Shown: positions 34,245 to 44,686 of the stretch, piece by piece | How the letters are laid out: the number at the start of each line of letters is the position of its first letter | Numbering within the stretch: position 1 is the stretch's first letter | Assembly: GCA_002633005.1 (NCBI GenBank) | Contig: NMRA01001070.1 | Location: forward strand, 1-44,686 | Reading direction: 5' to 3' | Length of the DNA: 44,686 nucleotides | Source of the DNA: Phoronis australis | Taxonomy: Eukaryota; Phoronida; Phoronidae | Program-made: the position numbers and the translations under genes | The notes under the pieces: generated by a model | Told to the model about the DNA's origin: nothing | What the model saw: only the letters and a program-made list of their open reading frames with translations | Database searches by the model: none

Positions 34245-35019
34245 CGGCGGGATTTTTCCTGTTTTTGAAACTGAGAGAGTTGATTCGGAAAGTTTTAAAG
34301 CCAAAAAACAGAAAAAAACAACCTATGGTCCCAAATCAAATCATATCAGAGACCTACTAACATTACATATAGTATCGTTCCGGGCAGAGTGTAATCGTCT
34401 CGTCTGCTCTTCAGTGAATTCCAGGTTCAAGCAATTTTTGGACATGTGGAAGAGGATCACGAATATGTATTGAAAAATATAACGTGAACTAAAAAGCAAT
34501 CCAGAGTTATTTTAGTATTTTGTAAACAAAGATATATTGAATATGAGATACTATGTGTATATACTTTATTATACTCTCTCCCTAAGTTCAGTGCAACATG
34601 GTCAATGGTAGTCGCTCGTGGAATTTTTATGAAGATTGTCGTCAAAATACAGCTAGATTGTGTACTGAGCCCCCTTAGACCCCGAAATTTCACACAGCAC
34701 GTGTAGTTCTGCTCGTAACCTCGTCATTAATCTTAAACCAACACTTAAAACTAACGACCGCTTGGGGTGCTTGCAAAATTAGGAAGTCAACCGAGACTCA
34801 TCTTACTCGGTGAAGCCGTCTTCAAGTGAAAACAATCTGATCAGCGTCATTTTCTTGCACAATTATCTGCCTGTTGAACAAAGAAAATCTGTCGTCGTTT
34901 TCAAAGCAGTACGCTCGTGACACGTGCACGTACCATTTATATAGCGACAGATCCGCAGCAGCAAAATTTATTCTGAAATTTGGTTTGTAACAAATGGAAC
35001 CAGTTAGAGTGCATTTTTA
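34245..35019. other. unassigned
   Basis: No gene or repeat recognised. Confidence 0.4.
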
Positions 35020-35400
35020 ATGACACTAATTTTGTTCCAGATTTCGTTTGATCAGTTTTTACCCACGTCTTCGCCAAGCTGTATATTTAGAATACAGCTT
35101 TGCAACAAAGATAGCTACTTCTGTGACAACGACAGAGATCTCACAATCCGCAATTTCTTACGCCACTCTCTGTTTTTACCACCAGTCTTGAACCAGAGTA
35201 GATTTGTTTAGCCAAGTCTTATGCTAAAGTCACTCTATGGCAATGTACTTAAATTAGGCAATGTGAAAAAAGAGTAAGGATACCTCTATCTCAGCAGGCC
35301 GTGAGTCAAATGTGTTGTGGGTCATGGTCACGGGGTTGTGAAATGTCCTGGTCGAGGGGGTTTTGCAATAATCTGCATAATGTCCTAGGTTGTACTTTGG
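35020..35400. repeat. block-tail repeat, copy a (matches 41700-42010)
   Basis: Shares 'gtgacaacga', 'cttacgcca', 'accagag', 'gtcttatg...aaagtcactc', 'ggccgtgagtc' and 'gtcgagggggttt' in the same order with 41700-42010. A small hairpin (aagctgtat...atacagctt, 35076-35100) is inside. Confidence 0.6.
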
Positions 35401-35559
35401 ATCTGGCAACTATGAATACTACTCACCTTTTGAATTCCAATAGATGCTTAGTAACCCAGTGTCAGAGATTTTATTACCAGCTTCCTTGGGTTTGGGGAGA
35501 AGGGAGCGAAGATGGGTTGCAATGATAATCGTTTCTCATTAGTACATGTAGCAGTGATC

Positions 35560-35815
35560 TCTGTCATTTAAGATAGTACTCAGTTTATTTGCCGTTTAGA
35601 GTTGACTCTCTTAATTGTTTGAATGATAAAATTCAGTTAAACACAAAGAAGAAAAGGGACATAGGACACACTGCAACTACTGTCTCTTTGTTGAGAAACC
35701 TCAACCTCTATTGGATAGCCTTCTTGAGTAACACAGTTGGGCACCATGATTTGCGTGCACCACCCGTTACCATAGTGGCTTTAATATCCCCTATAAGGAA
35801 GCAATGAGTGAACTT
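35560..35815 (+). repeat. amplified block, 3' fragment
   Basis: Matches the part of the block around 'aaaattcagt', 'gcaactactgtctctttgttgaga', 'cctcaacctctattgg' and the acceptor region 'ttaatatcccct'. Confidence 0.7.
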
Positions 35816-37129
35816 CTAGAATTATCTTGAGTTTTGCGGAAGATTAAAAACGAGTTGTGTGAAACATCTATAGAAGATCAAATTAAACAAATGTGTAGTG
35901 AATCAAATGATGGGAAGTAAAAAGTGAAACAAACACACTGTGAGCCAAAACGATATGTCAGTGCAAAGAATAATTTGACAGTCAGTATTTTAAGAAAACT
36001 GTTTGTTAATAGTGTTTAATAAAAGATTGGTTTAATGGGAAGTTAACGCAAATATCCTGTATGAAGGCTTTGCGGATTCAGAAAAAAACAAATACCATGG
36101 TTGACAGAATTTCACTCTGAATGCAATGATGCTGAAGTTTTCAATTGAAAATGGACCGGCAGTGCTACTGTGCACATATATATTCATTAGTTTAAACATT
36201 TGTTAGATATCCAATACAAGGCATAATTCATCAAGTGAAGACCTTATGTAGCATTTCCTATTCTCATTACATGTATGTGTTTTCTCTCATTGCATTAAAT
36301 ATACCTGCTTTTGATATTCTAAAATTGCTGCTTTCGGTATGCAAAAACGTGACATTTTCTTCGTAAACATTTGACAGCCTATCACTAAGTTCAAACACGG
36401 TGACTGATGCATGAGACACAAACTAGGACCACATACACACAGTTTTAAGCTCAATGTGAAAGATAACCTCGAGAGAGATTTTTTATATCTTTTCATTTTC
36501 TCGAGAAATACCCCTCAATAGATAATTTCCATAGATAAATAGAGTGACTCCAACAAGTAGGCCTACATGTAGTATGCTTACCGGGTGCTGATGATATTGC
36601 AGATATTGTAAGTGCACCAAGACAGTTATAACAACGAAAAAAATTGATGAAACGAAATTATGAGGTTCAGAAACTGGGATCCTCTAGAGAGCGTTAAAAA
36701 TTGTCGCGTAATTTCCAAATTGTGTTTAAGATTAGCACGAAACAGCAACCTGTAGGAATCTTGGTAAACATTTTCTAGAGCCCCAGCATATAGTGGATAA
36801 TGTCAGAGAGTTTCTCTCTGTACTAAAATTATGTGCTTTGCAAAAATGAGAGACACTGAGAAGGAGAGGAGTGGAAGGGAGAGAGAGAGGGAGAGGATAG
36901 GGAGACATGTATTCTCGCAACAGACCTTCTTTCAAGCAAGTCTCATTCAACGGCAAGCTATTTTCTGCCCTCTTAAGCTGCACACATATTTCCTTGAGTT
37001 GCCGGGCAACATGTCTAGTCCCGCTGTCTAATTCGCACATGAGAGTTCCAAAACTCATAACACCAAGTGGAGGCAACTTCGATTCATAGGTACATGTATT
37101 AATATGTGTAACGTTATGTAAATATGAAT
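35816..37129. other. unassigned; GA-rich tract at 36860-36904
   Basis: No gene recognised. One purine microsatellite (gagagagagaggg). Confidence 0.5.
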
Positions 37130-37145
37130 ATGTATCGTAGATATG

Positions 37146-37152
37146 TATATAA
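37146..37152 (+). promoter_or_regulatory. candidate TATA box of the block ORF
   Basis: tatataa about 30 bp before the conserved 'cagcatacagcag' and 75 bp before the ATG at 37221. Its equivalents precede the ORF in copies 1 (29451-29460) and 2 (32823-32829). Confidence 0.35.
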
Positions 37153-37220
37153 CCCCTTCACAGAGGACCAGCATACAGCAGAGTGAAATACATACACAAA
37201 ACGTACCGAGAGTGGCATAG

Positions 37221-37472
37221 ATGAAATTATTGCGAGACATTAATCTGCTTATCAAGAGACTCCAAACTAAAAGACAAACGGGCACTTCATCGTTTTTAGG
37301 CACTTGCATTGACCCATTGAACTCTAAAATCCGCTGTCGGGCAGTTGGGCATCTTTCATTCAACAAAAACCGCTGTCTGTACATCTTTGTGTGTTGCAGG
37401 GAACATTTCACCTTTAAATGTTTTGGTTTAGACCCAGATGCCCAGCTTTGTACCGTCAAGTCCCGCTTTTGA
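37221..37472 (+). CDS. small ORF in block copy 3 (THAP-like C-terminal segment)
   Basis: 83 codons. The only copy in which the promoter-proximal ATG (MKLLRDINLLIKR...) is in frame with the conserved part: GHLSFNKNRCLYIFVCCREH, FTFKCFGLDPDAQL. Leader about 45-50 nt after a TATA box. C-x2-H-F at about residues 59-63 resembles the closing zinc ligands of a THAP finger, but the N-terminal C-x2-4-C, P and W residues are not evident, so a working THAP finger is not supported. Nothing else is recognised. It could be a young gene, an exon entered at the ttgcag acceptor or a non-coding repeat with a fortuitously open frame. Confidence 0.3.
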   Translation: MKLLRDINLLIKRLQTKRQTGTSSFLGTCIDPLNSKIRCRAVGHLSFNKNRCLYIFVCCREHFTFKCFGLDPDAQLCTVKSRF

Positions 37473-38004
37473 TTCAATTGTGTCCAAAATAACAATGACT
37501 CTTTTAATTAGTATTGTTGTTTTCCAGAGTCCACTTTCTTTAGTACATTGCAGTCATCAAAATTAAATTTTGTTCCACTGTGTCTTGCATCAGGATCAAA
37601 AACTTTTATTTTCCGTAGGAAATAGTTGATGTCTATACGTTTATGGAAAGACCTGCACTGTAACTCGCGTGATGACTTATCCACCTTAGGTGTACCTTTC
37701 AAAACTAGGTGATGGATGCTGCATACTTTCGAATGATTAGAAAACCTTTACTTCCAAATTTGAGATAGAAACTTGGAGTAGCTTATCTTGTTTTTTTGTA
37801 AATATCACTCCTTAAAGATTGTATTTGTGTCAAACCGCACCAAAAGTCTAATTAATTATAATATTATAACAGTCGTAATGGTTTTGCTGTTCATTTTTAT
37901 AACACATTTCTGCTTCATTTTCAATTTTATGTCAATATTACACGCTGATATTTTTCATATTTTGGTAACACTTGGTTTTTAGAAACAATAAAAAATAAAC
38001 TGAT

Positions 38005-38141
38005 TAGTTATGTCGGTAGGTCAGTTACTGTATCTATGTTCAGTTGAGAGTAGAGTTTTATTCCGAAAGTATGAACGCAACGGAATAAAGACTGTGAACA
38101 ATGAAAAGTGTCGTGCATTTAACAGATTATGTATAGTTATG
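38005..38141. mobile_element. 121-bp insertion flanked by 8-bp direct repeats
   Basis: Present only in copy 3. tagttatg at 38005-38012 and 38134-38141 flank the insert; copy 1 has the empty site (ctgatcaggtatgcaaaatg). No clear terminal inverted repeats. Confidence 0.7.
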
Positions 38142-38798
38142 CAAAATGAGTTTTTTGTATTTTCTTGCTTCTATTATAGTCATCAAGAAGTGACAATGGG
38201 CTTTCTTGTGATATGGCAATTCGGTTGTAAAACGATAGAGTTCCAAAAAGTTTTAAGTCCAGTAAATCCCGTTACACACAACGGAGCAAAGGAATCCAAA
38301 TAACTCTCTCTGCAAGATCGGTGTTGACATTCCAGGAAAAGATTTTCCTGTATTACGTTAGTATTAATACGAGAGATTTGATTTTAACATTTAACTGCCT
38401 TTCCAGCAATCAGGATTTTTCGTTGATAAACCACCATTGGTATTAAGTTAGAATAATTTCTTTAGTTAAACTTGCTACTGCTACTATTACCGATCTAAGT
38501 CCCACTGGATGCATGACATTATTATGCCCTACAAGGCATTTTGGAACGGACAACTAACTATGAATGCTTCTTACCCTACTTGGATTATAATAGACACAGT
38601 GTCACGAGTTTAAATTCCAAATTCTTTTGTTAGATTTTATTTCATTGTTTCAATGGCAAAATTCAGTCGATTACAATACATGGCAACTACCGTCTTTTTG
38701 TTCGGAAGCCTCAAGGTTAACCTTCTTGGGCAAACACAATTGGGCAACATGACTTAAATGCATCACCCCTTACCGGTGTGATCTTAATAACCCCTCAG

Positions 38799-38955
38799 AA
38801 AGCAGTAAAGTTCGAGGAAAACGTGATTGATTTGTGCATATGTTTAGCAGACTACAGTGACAATTGGCAACATTACCTCCACTAAAATCATAAAGCGCAA
38901 CAGACATTGCTGGATGAGGGCTATAATCAATCTAGCTTTAAAGCTTGAGAACCAA
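38799..38955 (+). pseudogene. decayed exon, possible death-fold domain (copy 3)
   Basis: Acceptor taacccctcag|aaagcag, donor gagaaccaa|gtatgt. Frame 1 reads KAVKFEENVIDLCICLADYS, DNWQ, a stop, then AQQTLLDEGYNQSSFKA and a second stop. Helix-like spacing with DNW in the middle and LL..G...FKA near the end resembles a death domain, a common partner of ankyrin repeats in invertebrate signalling proteins. The two in-frame stops argue that it is inactive. Confidence 0.28.
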
Positions 38956-39202
38956 GTATGTATTCTCAGATGTAGAAACAATGTTTGTTTAATATGAATA
39001 ACTACCACATATATTGCATGTTTTTGCCAAGAATTTTCCTCGTCTTTTGATGTTATTAATGCTTGTCTTTTGCATCCTTGCTCAACTTCGGAGGGCAAAA
39101 TGGGAACACATTAGACTAAAAATTGCCTTCAAAAGGATTTCTTACTTTAATTTTTTACTCCATGCAATCGCGATGTTAACTTGTCTTAACGTTTTTTCAC
39201 AG

Positions 39203-39301
39203 GACGGTTGTACCCCACTTCATCTAGCAGCTAATCGTGGACACATAATCATAGTAGAGGTGCCTCTAGAGCATGATGCCAATGTGAACGCCCTGGATAA
39301 G
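39203..39301 (+). CDS. ankyrin-repeat gene, exon B (one full 33-residue repeat)
   Basis: Acceptor gttttttcacag|gac, donor gataag|gtacag, 99 bp, phase 0 at both ends. [20 protein letters not shown] then [11 protein letters not shown]: a textbook ankyrin repeat (TPLHLAA.RGH...V..L...ANVNA.D) with one oddity, Pro where Leu is usual in the second helix (VPLEH for VLLEH). The repeat register equals the exon boundaries, so exons can be added or lost without shifting frame. It follows exon A directly in the deduced mRNA. A LINE begins about 35 bp after the donor. No later exon recognised in the window. Confidence 0.85.
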
Positions 39302-39336
39302 GTACAGTAGTCATCGTGTGAAATATAAATCGACAT

Positions 39337-40449
39337 ACGAATCAATCTGTTGTCTTTTTCTGTTGAATTTTGTAACATTGGGATTGTTGTAGCTCCATGC
39401 AGGCAAATATCGTTTCCTAAGGTCATCGTAGATTGGGCATTCGATAACAAAATAATATTCTGACTCGACATATGTCCTAACACAGAGACGGCATAACCTT
39501 TCTGTTCTGTTAAGTTTCAAGTGTCTACCCTTTTCAATCATTAGTGCATGTGCATCTCAATCTTACCATATCAGATCTAACATTTACGTTGTCACTTACA
39601 TCTAAATAGTTTTCAAAACGTATATTCAACTTACAAGTTCTGTAAGTTTCCAACTTAAACGAATTGTTCAAAATATCTTGCCATTTTTGCTGATCAATAT
39701 CTTTGCATCTTTGTTTAAAAAGTGATATGAAGCTTGTCTCAGAACCTACACCCTGATAATACCATGCTTCTCCAAAACCAAACTGAAATAGCAATTTCTT
39801 AACATCATTAACCCAGCACGGTTTATTAACATTTTCTGTCATATTGTACTGCCATTCATAGCAATGATATGTAATTTTTGACTCATCGGTTCTTAATAGT
39901 TTTAACCAATATTTCATAATTGTAGGAAGTCGGTAAGCAATCAAGGAGTAACGACCCATCTCACCTCTAGCAGTCGATGAAATTGCTGTTCTAGGCAAAT
40001 TTAAAATGTCTACAAAATTTTATGTGGACTATTTCAATACATTCGTAATCACTAAAACCCCAGATCTCACAGCCATAATGAAGTATCAGCAATATTTTAC
40101 AATCGAATAATTTTAAACTAACTTCAACAAGGAGTGCATTAAAACCATTGACATTTTTTTTCATTAAATTCACTGCCTTAGTATTCTGTAATGATAGTGT
40201 TTTCTGTGCGCAAGACCACGAACCTTTCGTAGTAAATATTAATCCTAGATATTTATATGCATTTACGATATTAACAGTATTCCCATCATACGTCCATTTT
40301 TCATACGATCGTAACCTTCCACCTTTTCTGAAAACAATTATCTTAGTCTTCGACATGTTAACAATCAATTTCCATTTCTGACTATACTCATATAAAATGT
40401 TCAATTTTTTCTGCAGTCCTTTCACACTATAAGAAAATAAAACATGCAT
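39337..40449 (-). mobile_element. 5'-truncated, broken non-LTR retrotransposon (RT C-terminal part)
   Basis: Three abutting minus-strand frames (39991-40449, 39534-39998, 39311-39541) together give the C-terminal half of a LINE ORF2: WKLIVNMSKTKIIVFRKGGR, YLGLIFTTKGSW, LHYGCEIWGF, then the post-RT region (YWLKLLRTDES...) and a terminal C-x2-C-type cluster (ERLCRLCVR...EYYFVIECP). This matches the CR1/I/jockey-like elements abundant in marine invertebrates. Two frame breaks inactivate it. The catalytic YADD region and everything 5' are absent: truncation falls exactly at 40449, next to block copy 4. Confidence 0.82.
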
Positions 40450-41660
40450 ACATCAGGATCAAAAACTTTTATTATCTGAAGAAAATAGTTGATTTCTAAG
40501 CTTTTATGAAATACCTGCACTGCAACTAGCGTGTTAATTTATGCACATTACATGTACCTTTCAAAACTCCGTGCTGGATTCTGCGATTTTTCTATTGATT
40601 AGAAATACTTTAATTCCAAATTCGAGTTAGAAGCTTGTAGGAGAATATCGTATTTTTGGTAAATATCACTGCATTAAGAAAATAATGGTGTCAAACCTCA
40701 CCAAAAATCAATTAATTATAATATATTAACATGTATAATTTTGGATGAATGCCTGACTAAATTATCCATAGCATTGTGACTGATTCATGTTCCTAATCTC
40801 TTGTCTCTGTAGGTTAGACATCTTTTGAACCAGGTGTATTGACTTTGCTGTTCATTTTTATTAAAACTTTCTGGTTTATTTCTTTTATTGTTAATATTTC
40901 TCACTGCTATTTTTCATAATTTGGAAAATCTATTGGTTTTTAGAAATCATAATAAATAATTTAGTCTCGTATTTAGTCTGTTATTTATGAATTATTTTTT
41001 GCTGCTAGTGTAATCGTCAAAAATGACAATGGGCTTTCTTGTGATATAGCAATTTTGTTGAGAAATGACGGAGTTGCACACACCGGATCAAAGTAATGTA
41101 AAGAACTCTCACGCAGGAGAAGCGTGCAACCTTAGCCGCTATGAGATTGAGGTTGGCATTCCAGGGAAAGATTTCTTTGCATTGCAGTAGCACTATTAAT
41201 GGAGATTTGATTTTAACATTTGCGTGTAACCGATCCGTGGGCGTTGGTGACCCTGCCTGTCTAAAAACCAGGATTTTTCGCTAGTAAATAACCAATTGTA
41301 TGAAATGTATTCAATTAGTGGTCCCAGTTAAGCAAACATGCTTCTGATACAATAACCGATCTAAATCCCATTGGATGCATGACGCATTACGCCCTACAAG
41401 GCATTTTTGAACTGGCAACTATGATTGTTTGTTACCCTAATTGGATTACATTAGACACAGCGTCAGGATTTTAATTTTCAACTTCTTTTGTTGAATTATT
41501 TTCATTGCTTGAATGGCAAAATTCATTTGACTACAACACATTGCAACTACTGCATGTCGAGAGGGCTCAATCTCTACTGGTTAACCTTCTTTAGCAATAC
41601 AATTGGGCAACTTGACTTACATATATATATAAGTGGACGTCCCTCTCAGAAAACAGTGAA
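40450..41660 (+). repeat. amplified block, copy 4 (5' part missing)
   Basis: Begins at 'catcaggatcaaaaactttta' directly after the LINE, so the TATA/ORF part is absent. It retains 'aattataatatatta', 'gacaatgggctttcttg', 'ttccagggaaagattt', 'gcaactactg' and 'cctctcag|aaaacagtgaa'. It is the most diverged copy. Confidence 0.75.
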
Positions 41661-41699
41661 ATTTAGTAGAGCCGGGCCATTGGTAGCCACTTGGGAACT

Positions 41700-42010
41700 G
41701 TTTCCGTGACAACGATAGCGGGCTCACAATGCGCCAATTCAGATCACGTTCTTACGCCATTTTCTGTTTTCAATCACCAGACGTGAGCCAGAGCAAGCTC
41801 GCGTGTAGGTATGTCTTATGGGAAAGTCACTCAGCGAGTCAATAAGATTATAAAATATGAACAAAATGAAAAAATGCCTAAATTGCCACAGGTCGTGAGT
41901 CGAGGGAGCATGAATCGGGAGGGGGGGTGTTGTGTAGGGGTGTAATTGTTGTCGAGGGGGTTTGGGGGGCTTTAGAGAACAATCCGTAGAATACATGTAT
42001 GTCCTAAAAT
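41700..42010. repeat. block-tail repeat, copy b
   Basis: Partner of 35020-35400; G-rich near 41920-41965. Confidence 0.6.
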
Positions 42011-43578
42011 ACAAAAGTCCGGTCATAATTACGTACAAATTTTGTAATCTTAATTGCAGTCCACACACAGGCCTATCCTAGAACAAGTAAGTCCTGAAAC
42101 GAGTTGCCGTTATCGTAGGTTGTAAAATGTGTGGACGCTATTTAAACTGTCTAAAAATACTTACCTCGCTACTTACACCACGTTTTCGATGTAGGGTAAC
42201 TAATGTTCCTACGCAGCTTTTAATCTTTGTGAGGTCGCAAAGTATGGTAAAACGTAAGTAATTACTAGTTTCGTATTCTTGTCAGCTGTACACTGTCATG
42301 CACAGAGCGACAACTTCCCCCTTACCGTTGTTATCGAATATCTGCGTGAATCTGTTTCTTCTTGGCTTAAAAGTCGGATCAGTTGCACTTGTGCAAATTA
42401 TTATTATTACTGAGTGCAGGTGAGACTGTATGATCAGCAGATTTTGATACACTTTAAAACGTCAAAGTTTTCATCACGTCGTTATTCTGTTTTTTTAAAG
42501 TAAAGACATGCCAATGAAAGGATATAGCGCAAGTTATCTACAGTAACTGTGGTCCTAAAATCAGAACATCTCATTCACACGAAAGTTCTCGAGAAATTTG
42601 CAGTGCCATTCTATGTGAACTACCCATGTTGCGCATACTGTATATTCGTTCATACCATTAGTCATCCGTATTGTTCGGAGACCTAAATGCCCCATGGGTA
42701 ATGCAATGGCTCATGAGAGAAATTCGAGAAATAAATTTTACTCGAGAATGCGTTGGATTGTTTTGGTCTATTATGTCTTACATCAGTCACAAATTCAGTG
42801 AGGTTCACCTTCTTTCCTGTCGCTCAAGTTACTATTTCCATTAAATGTACTAAAATTACACGTGTAGGTCATGTAACCTCACTTACATGTGCAGTGATTG
42901 CTGCAATTTTTTCAATAGTACATCTAGGTTATAATTCTGTAAAAATTTACTAAACTTCCAAGGAGTTTTGTTCAACGGAGTTGAAATCTTTAATTGTTAA
43001 TTGCCTCTTCTCCAAGTCTGTGTTGAGTCGTGTTCATTGCAATGATTTAAACTTGTAATTGCCAAGGATTATGTAACTTATAGATAGCACGATTAAAGTA
43101 TTGGATTTGGGACTGCATGGATCGAGTCCCCGTGTACATTTTGGTTCTTGGCCACACGTCAACATGTTGAAGTGAAGACCTTGTACGGTTTCAGATGTGT
43201 CAACAGTTTTTGTTGAATCCACAATTTTACATCAGTATGGGGCGTGCCATTTAGAAAATTAGGACTTTTCCAGTACCATGGGTCATATTTTCAGCCTTCT
43301 AGTGTGAAATCAATCATAGTAGATGATTTACGATTTGTATGCAGCAGTGAATCTATGTTTGATGCAAGGGTCACCTACATTAGGCAATAATAGGCTAATA
43401 ACCTGCAATCCGTGCAAAACACGAACTTTTTCCTTAAAACATTTACCGCTACAAAATTTGTGACAATTAGTTCTTCTCATCCCGCATGAGAATTGTACAC
43501 GTATTACAAGCTGAAGGCGTGAACGTATCACGAATACAAAGCCATTCTCTAAGGGCATTACTGACCATTTGATGAGGA
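42011..43578. other. unassigned
   Basis: No gene, RNA or mobile element recognised. Confidence 0.4.
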
Positions 43579-43836
43579 GTGAACTTACAAAAGAAAGCAT
43601 GGACAATACATGGGAATGATGGAGTTGTGTGCATCATTGCAAATGTGCAAATACTTTATAGCGAGAGTAAAACTAAAATTAATAAAACTTTCGCGTTCAA
43701 CTCCCAACAAGACAAGGACGTTCTGCAACATGATCTGAAGAGATTACAGAATGAATGTTCCGTCCTTGACATTACTGTGCGCCTTTTTATTCCTTCCACG
43801 TCCGTCTTATCCCAAGTTTACACCCATATTACATGA
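43579..43836 (+). CDS. hypothetical open frame
   Basis: 85 codons open from a GTG, stop at 43836. The middle (NSQQDKDVLQHDLKRLQNEC) is charged and helix-like and the 5' part is hydrophobic/polar (HGNDGVVCIIANVQILY). Possible acceptors precede 'aaagcatgg' and 'cgagagtaa', so an internal exon is conceivable. No family recognised and no second copy to compare. Confidence 0.2.
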   Translation: MNLQKKAWTIHGNDGVVCIIANVQILYSESKTKINKTFAFNSQQDKDVLQHDLKRLQNECSVLDITVRLFIPSTSVLSQVYTHIT

Positions 43837-44686
43837 AGCACGTTTCGCTGAAATCTGCTGCTGTTTTCAAATAAACCATCCCGCCGAGAAACTGTTCGTC
43901 ATAAATGTTTGTTGTGAACACTATGGGTAACAATATTAGCTTTTGGATTTTCGTTTTGAGAATTTTCAAATAGCATATTTATACGTGATATCAGACCTAA
44001 TTAACATTTTAAATAAAACCTGATTTTAAAGGTTAAGAAGATAGCTTGCTTGAGTATAACACTACTTCATTGATATATTCAAATTAAAAAGTGTTGAGTA
44101 TTAATTGCACATTTGGCTCTCGACAGTGAAGTATCAAAGACACATGACGACGGTATCGTTAACTTCGTACATGTATGAAATTCAATCCGGAAATTTTATC
44201 AACAATACTCTCATTCTTACAAATTAACAAGAGCTCCCACGACAGATCAAGACTGGGATAAACAGTCTAAACATGTAGCAGTTACGTAAATAGCAATGGT
44301 AGGTTTATTTCAGACAACTTGAAATGACTTCTTCATTGATGTTTTTTGGTATTGTGACGTACATTTGCAGTGAAGCCTTATTTTTTCCAAAAAAGTGATG
44401 GGAAGGTGGGGCTGGAAGTGGGAGGCAGGATGTTGTGAAAGTGGCAACACGCCATTGTTTAAGAATTCTGATACTGCAATGAAACCGAAGCTGTATCAAA
44501 GGGTTGCCAGTGGAAAATGAAATTTCTATGTTTTTTGGGCGTACAATGTTATAGGATTGTGGCTGCAAAGTCAAATGAGATTAAGCGATTAAATAGCTTC
44601 GCAGATTGGAATCGCAAAGTGCAAAGAAGGTCCTCCTTTTCCAAAACAACCAAGTCCTTCCTACATGTAATTCATTGTTGTTTTTA
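43837..44686. other. unassigned right edge
   Basis: A/T-rich, nothing recognised. Confidence 0.4.

Larger units (their letters stand above)
37130..39110 (+). repeat. amplified block, copy 3 (ends next to ankyrin exon B)
   Basis: The most complete core copy: TATA 37146-37152, ATG 37221, single open ORF to 37472, full middle segment and full 3' segment, running into the acceptor of ankyrin exon B at 39203. It carries a 121-bp insertion (38013-38133). Confidence 0.85.
23552..39202 (+). other. 15.65-kb ankyrin-gene intron packed with repeats
   Basis: The interval between the two in-phase ankyrin exons. It holds SINE pieces, a SWIM-like decayed ORF, a hAT-like MITE, a THAP-like minus-strand fragment, a palindromic MITE and most of the tandemly amplified block. 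The region 23552-24900 has no recognised content apart from short cysteine-bearing minus-strand frames. If unrecognised exons lie within, this is more than one intron. Confidence 0.5.

Noticed and set aside
37055-37495. 146-codon minus-strand frame over block copy 3
   Set aside because: Not conserved in the other copies; antisense to the better-supported plus-strand frame.
1-44686. CRISPR arrays, operons, ribosome-binding sites, prophage
   Set aside because: None seen; the window is clearly intron-bearing metazoan DNA.

Overview
This is a stretch of metazoan nuclear DNA: A+T-rich and intron-containing, with GT-AG splice sites and a dense load of animal-type transposable elements (CR1/jockey-like LINEs, a Penelope-like fragment, a Ty3/gypsy-like gag, tRNA-type SINE pieces, MITE-like palindromes). 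Frequent TACATGTA-type words, an NRF-6-like acyltransferase gene and one-repeat-per-exon ankyrin coding suggest a marine invertebrate such as a hemichordate or cephalochordate. That placement is inference; the window itself does not fix the species. Most of the sequence is non-coding, and most long open frames are chance frames.

Left third (1-10,900, minus strand): one real gene. I could splice nine consecutive coding exons and one 5' untranslated exon of a 'nose resistant to fluoxetine'-type (NRF-6/OACYL) membrane O-acyltransferase. Every splice junction is in phase and the product reads through 493 residues: signal peptide, cysteine-rich NRF domain, then the start of the acyltransferase-3 membrane domain with its conserved histidine. 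The C-terminal part lies off the left edge.

Middle (10,900-23,400): intergenic or intronic. It holds a broken LINE ending in a trinucleotide microsatellite, an almost perfect 175-bp palindrome, a cluster of three kappaB-like sites followed by a TATA box and a candidate signal-peptide exon (all plus strand), a gypsy-type gag fragment running into a 788-bp assembly gap, a perfect three-unit heat-shock element and a Penelope fragment.

Right half (23,400-44,686, plus strand): two ankyrin-repeat exons, 15.65 kb apart, splice together in phase 0. The intron between them is full of a diverged, tandemly amplified block of about 2 kb (three copies inside the intron, one after it, plus fragments). Each of the first three copies carries a TATA box, a short 5' leader and an ATG, then an ORF with a C-x2-H-F motif resembling the C-terminal half of a THAP zinc finger. 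Near the 3' end of the block is a possible decayed death-fold exon. SINE pieces, a palindromic MITE, a second broken LINE and a THAP-like minus-strand exon fragment are interleaved. The last 3 kb contains nothing I can identify apart from one weak hypothetical ORF.
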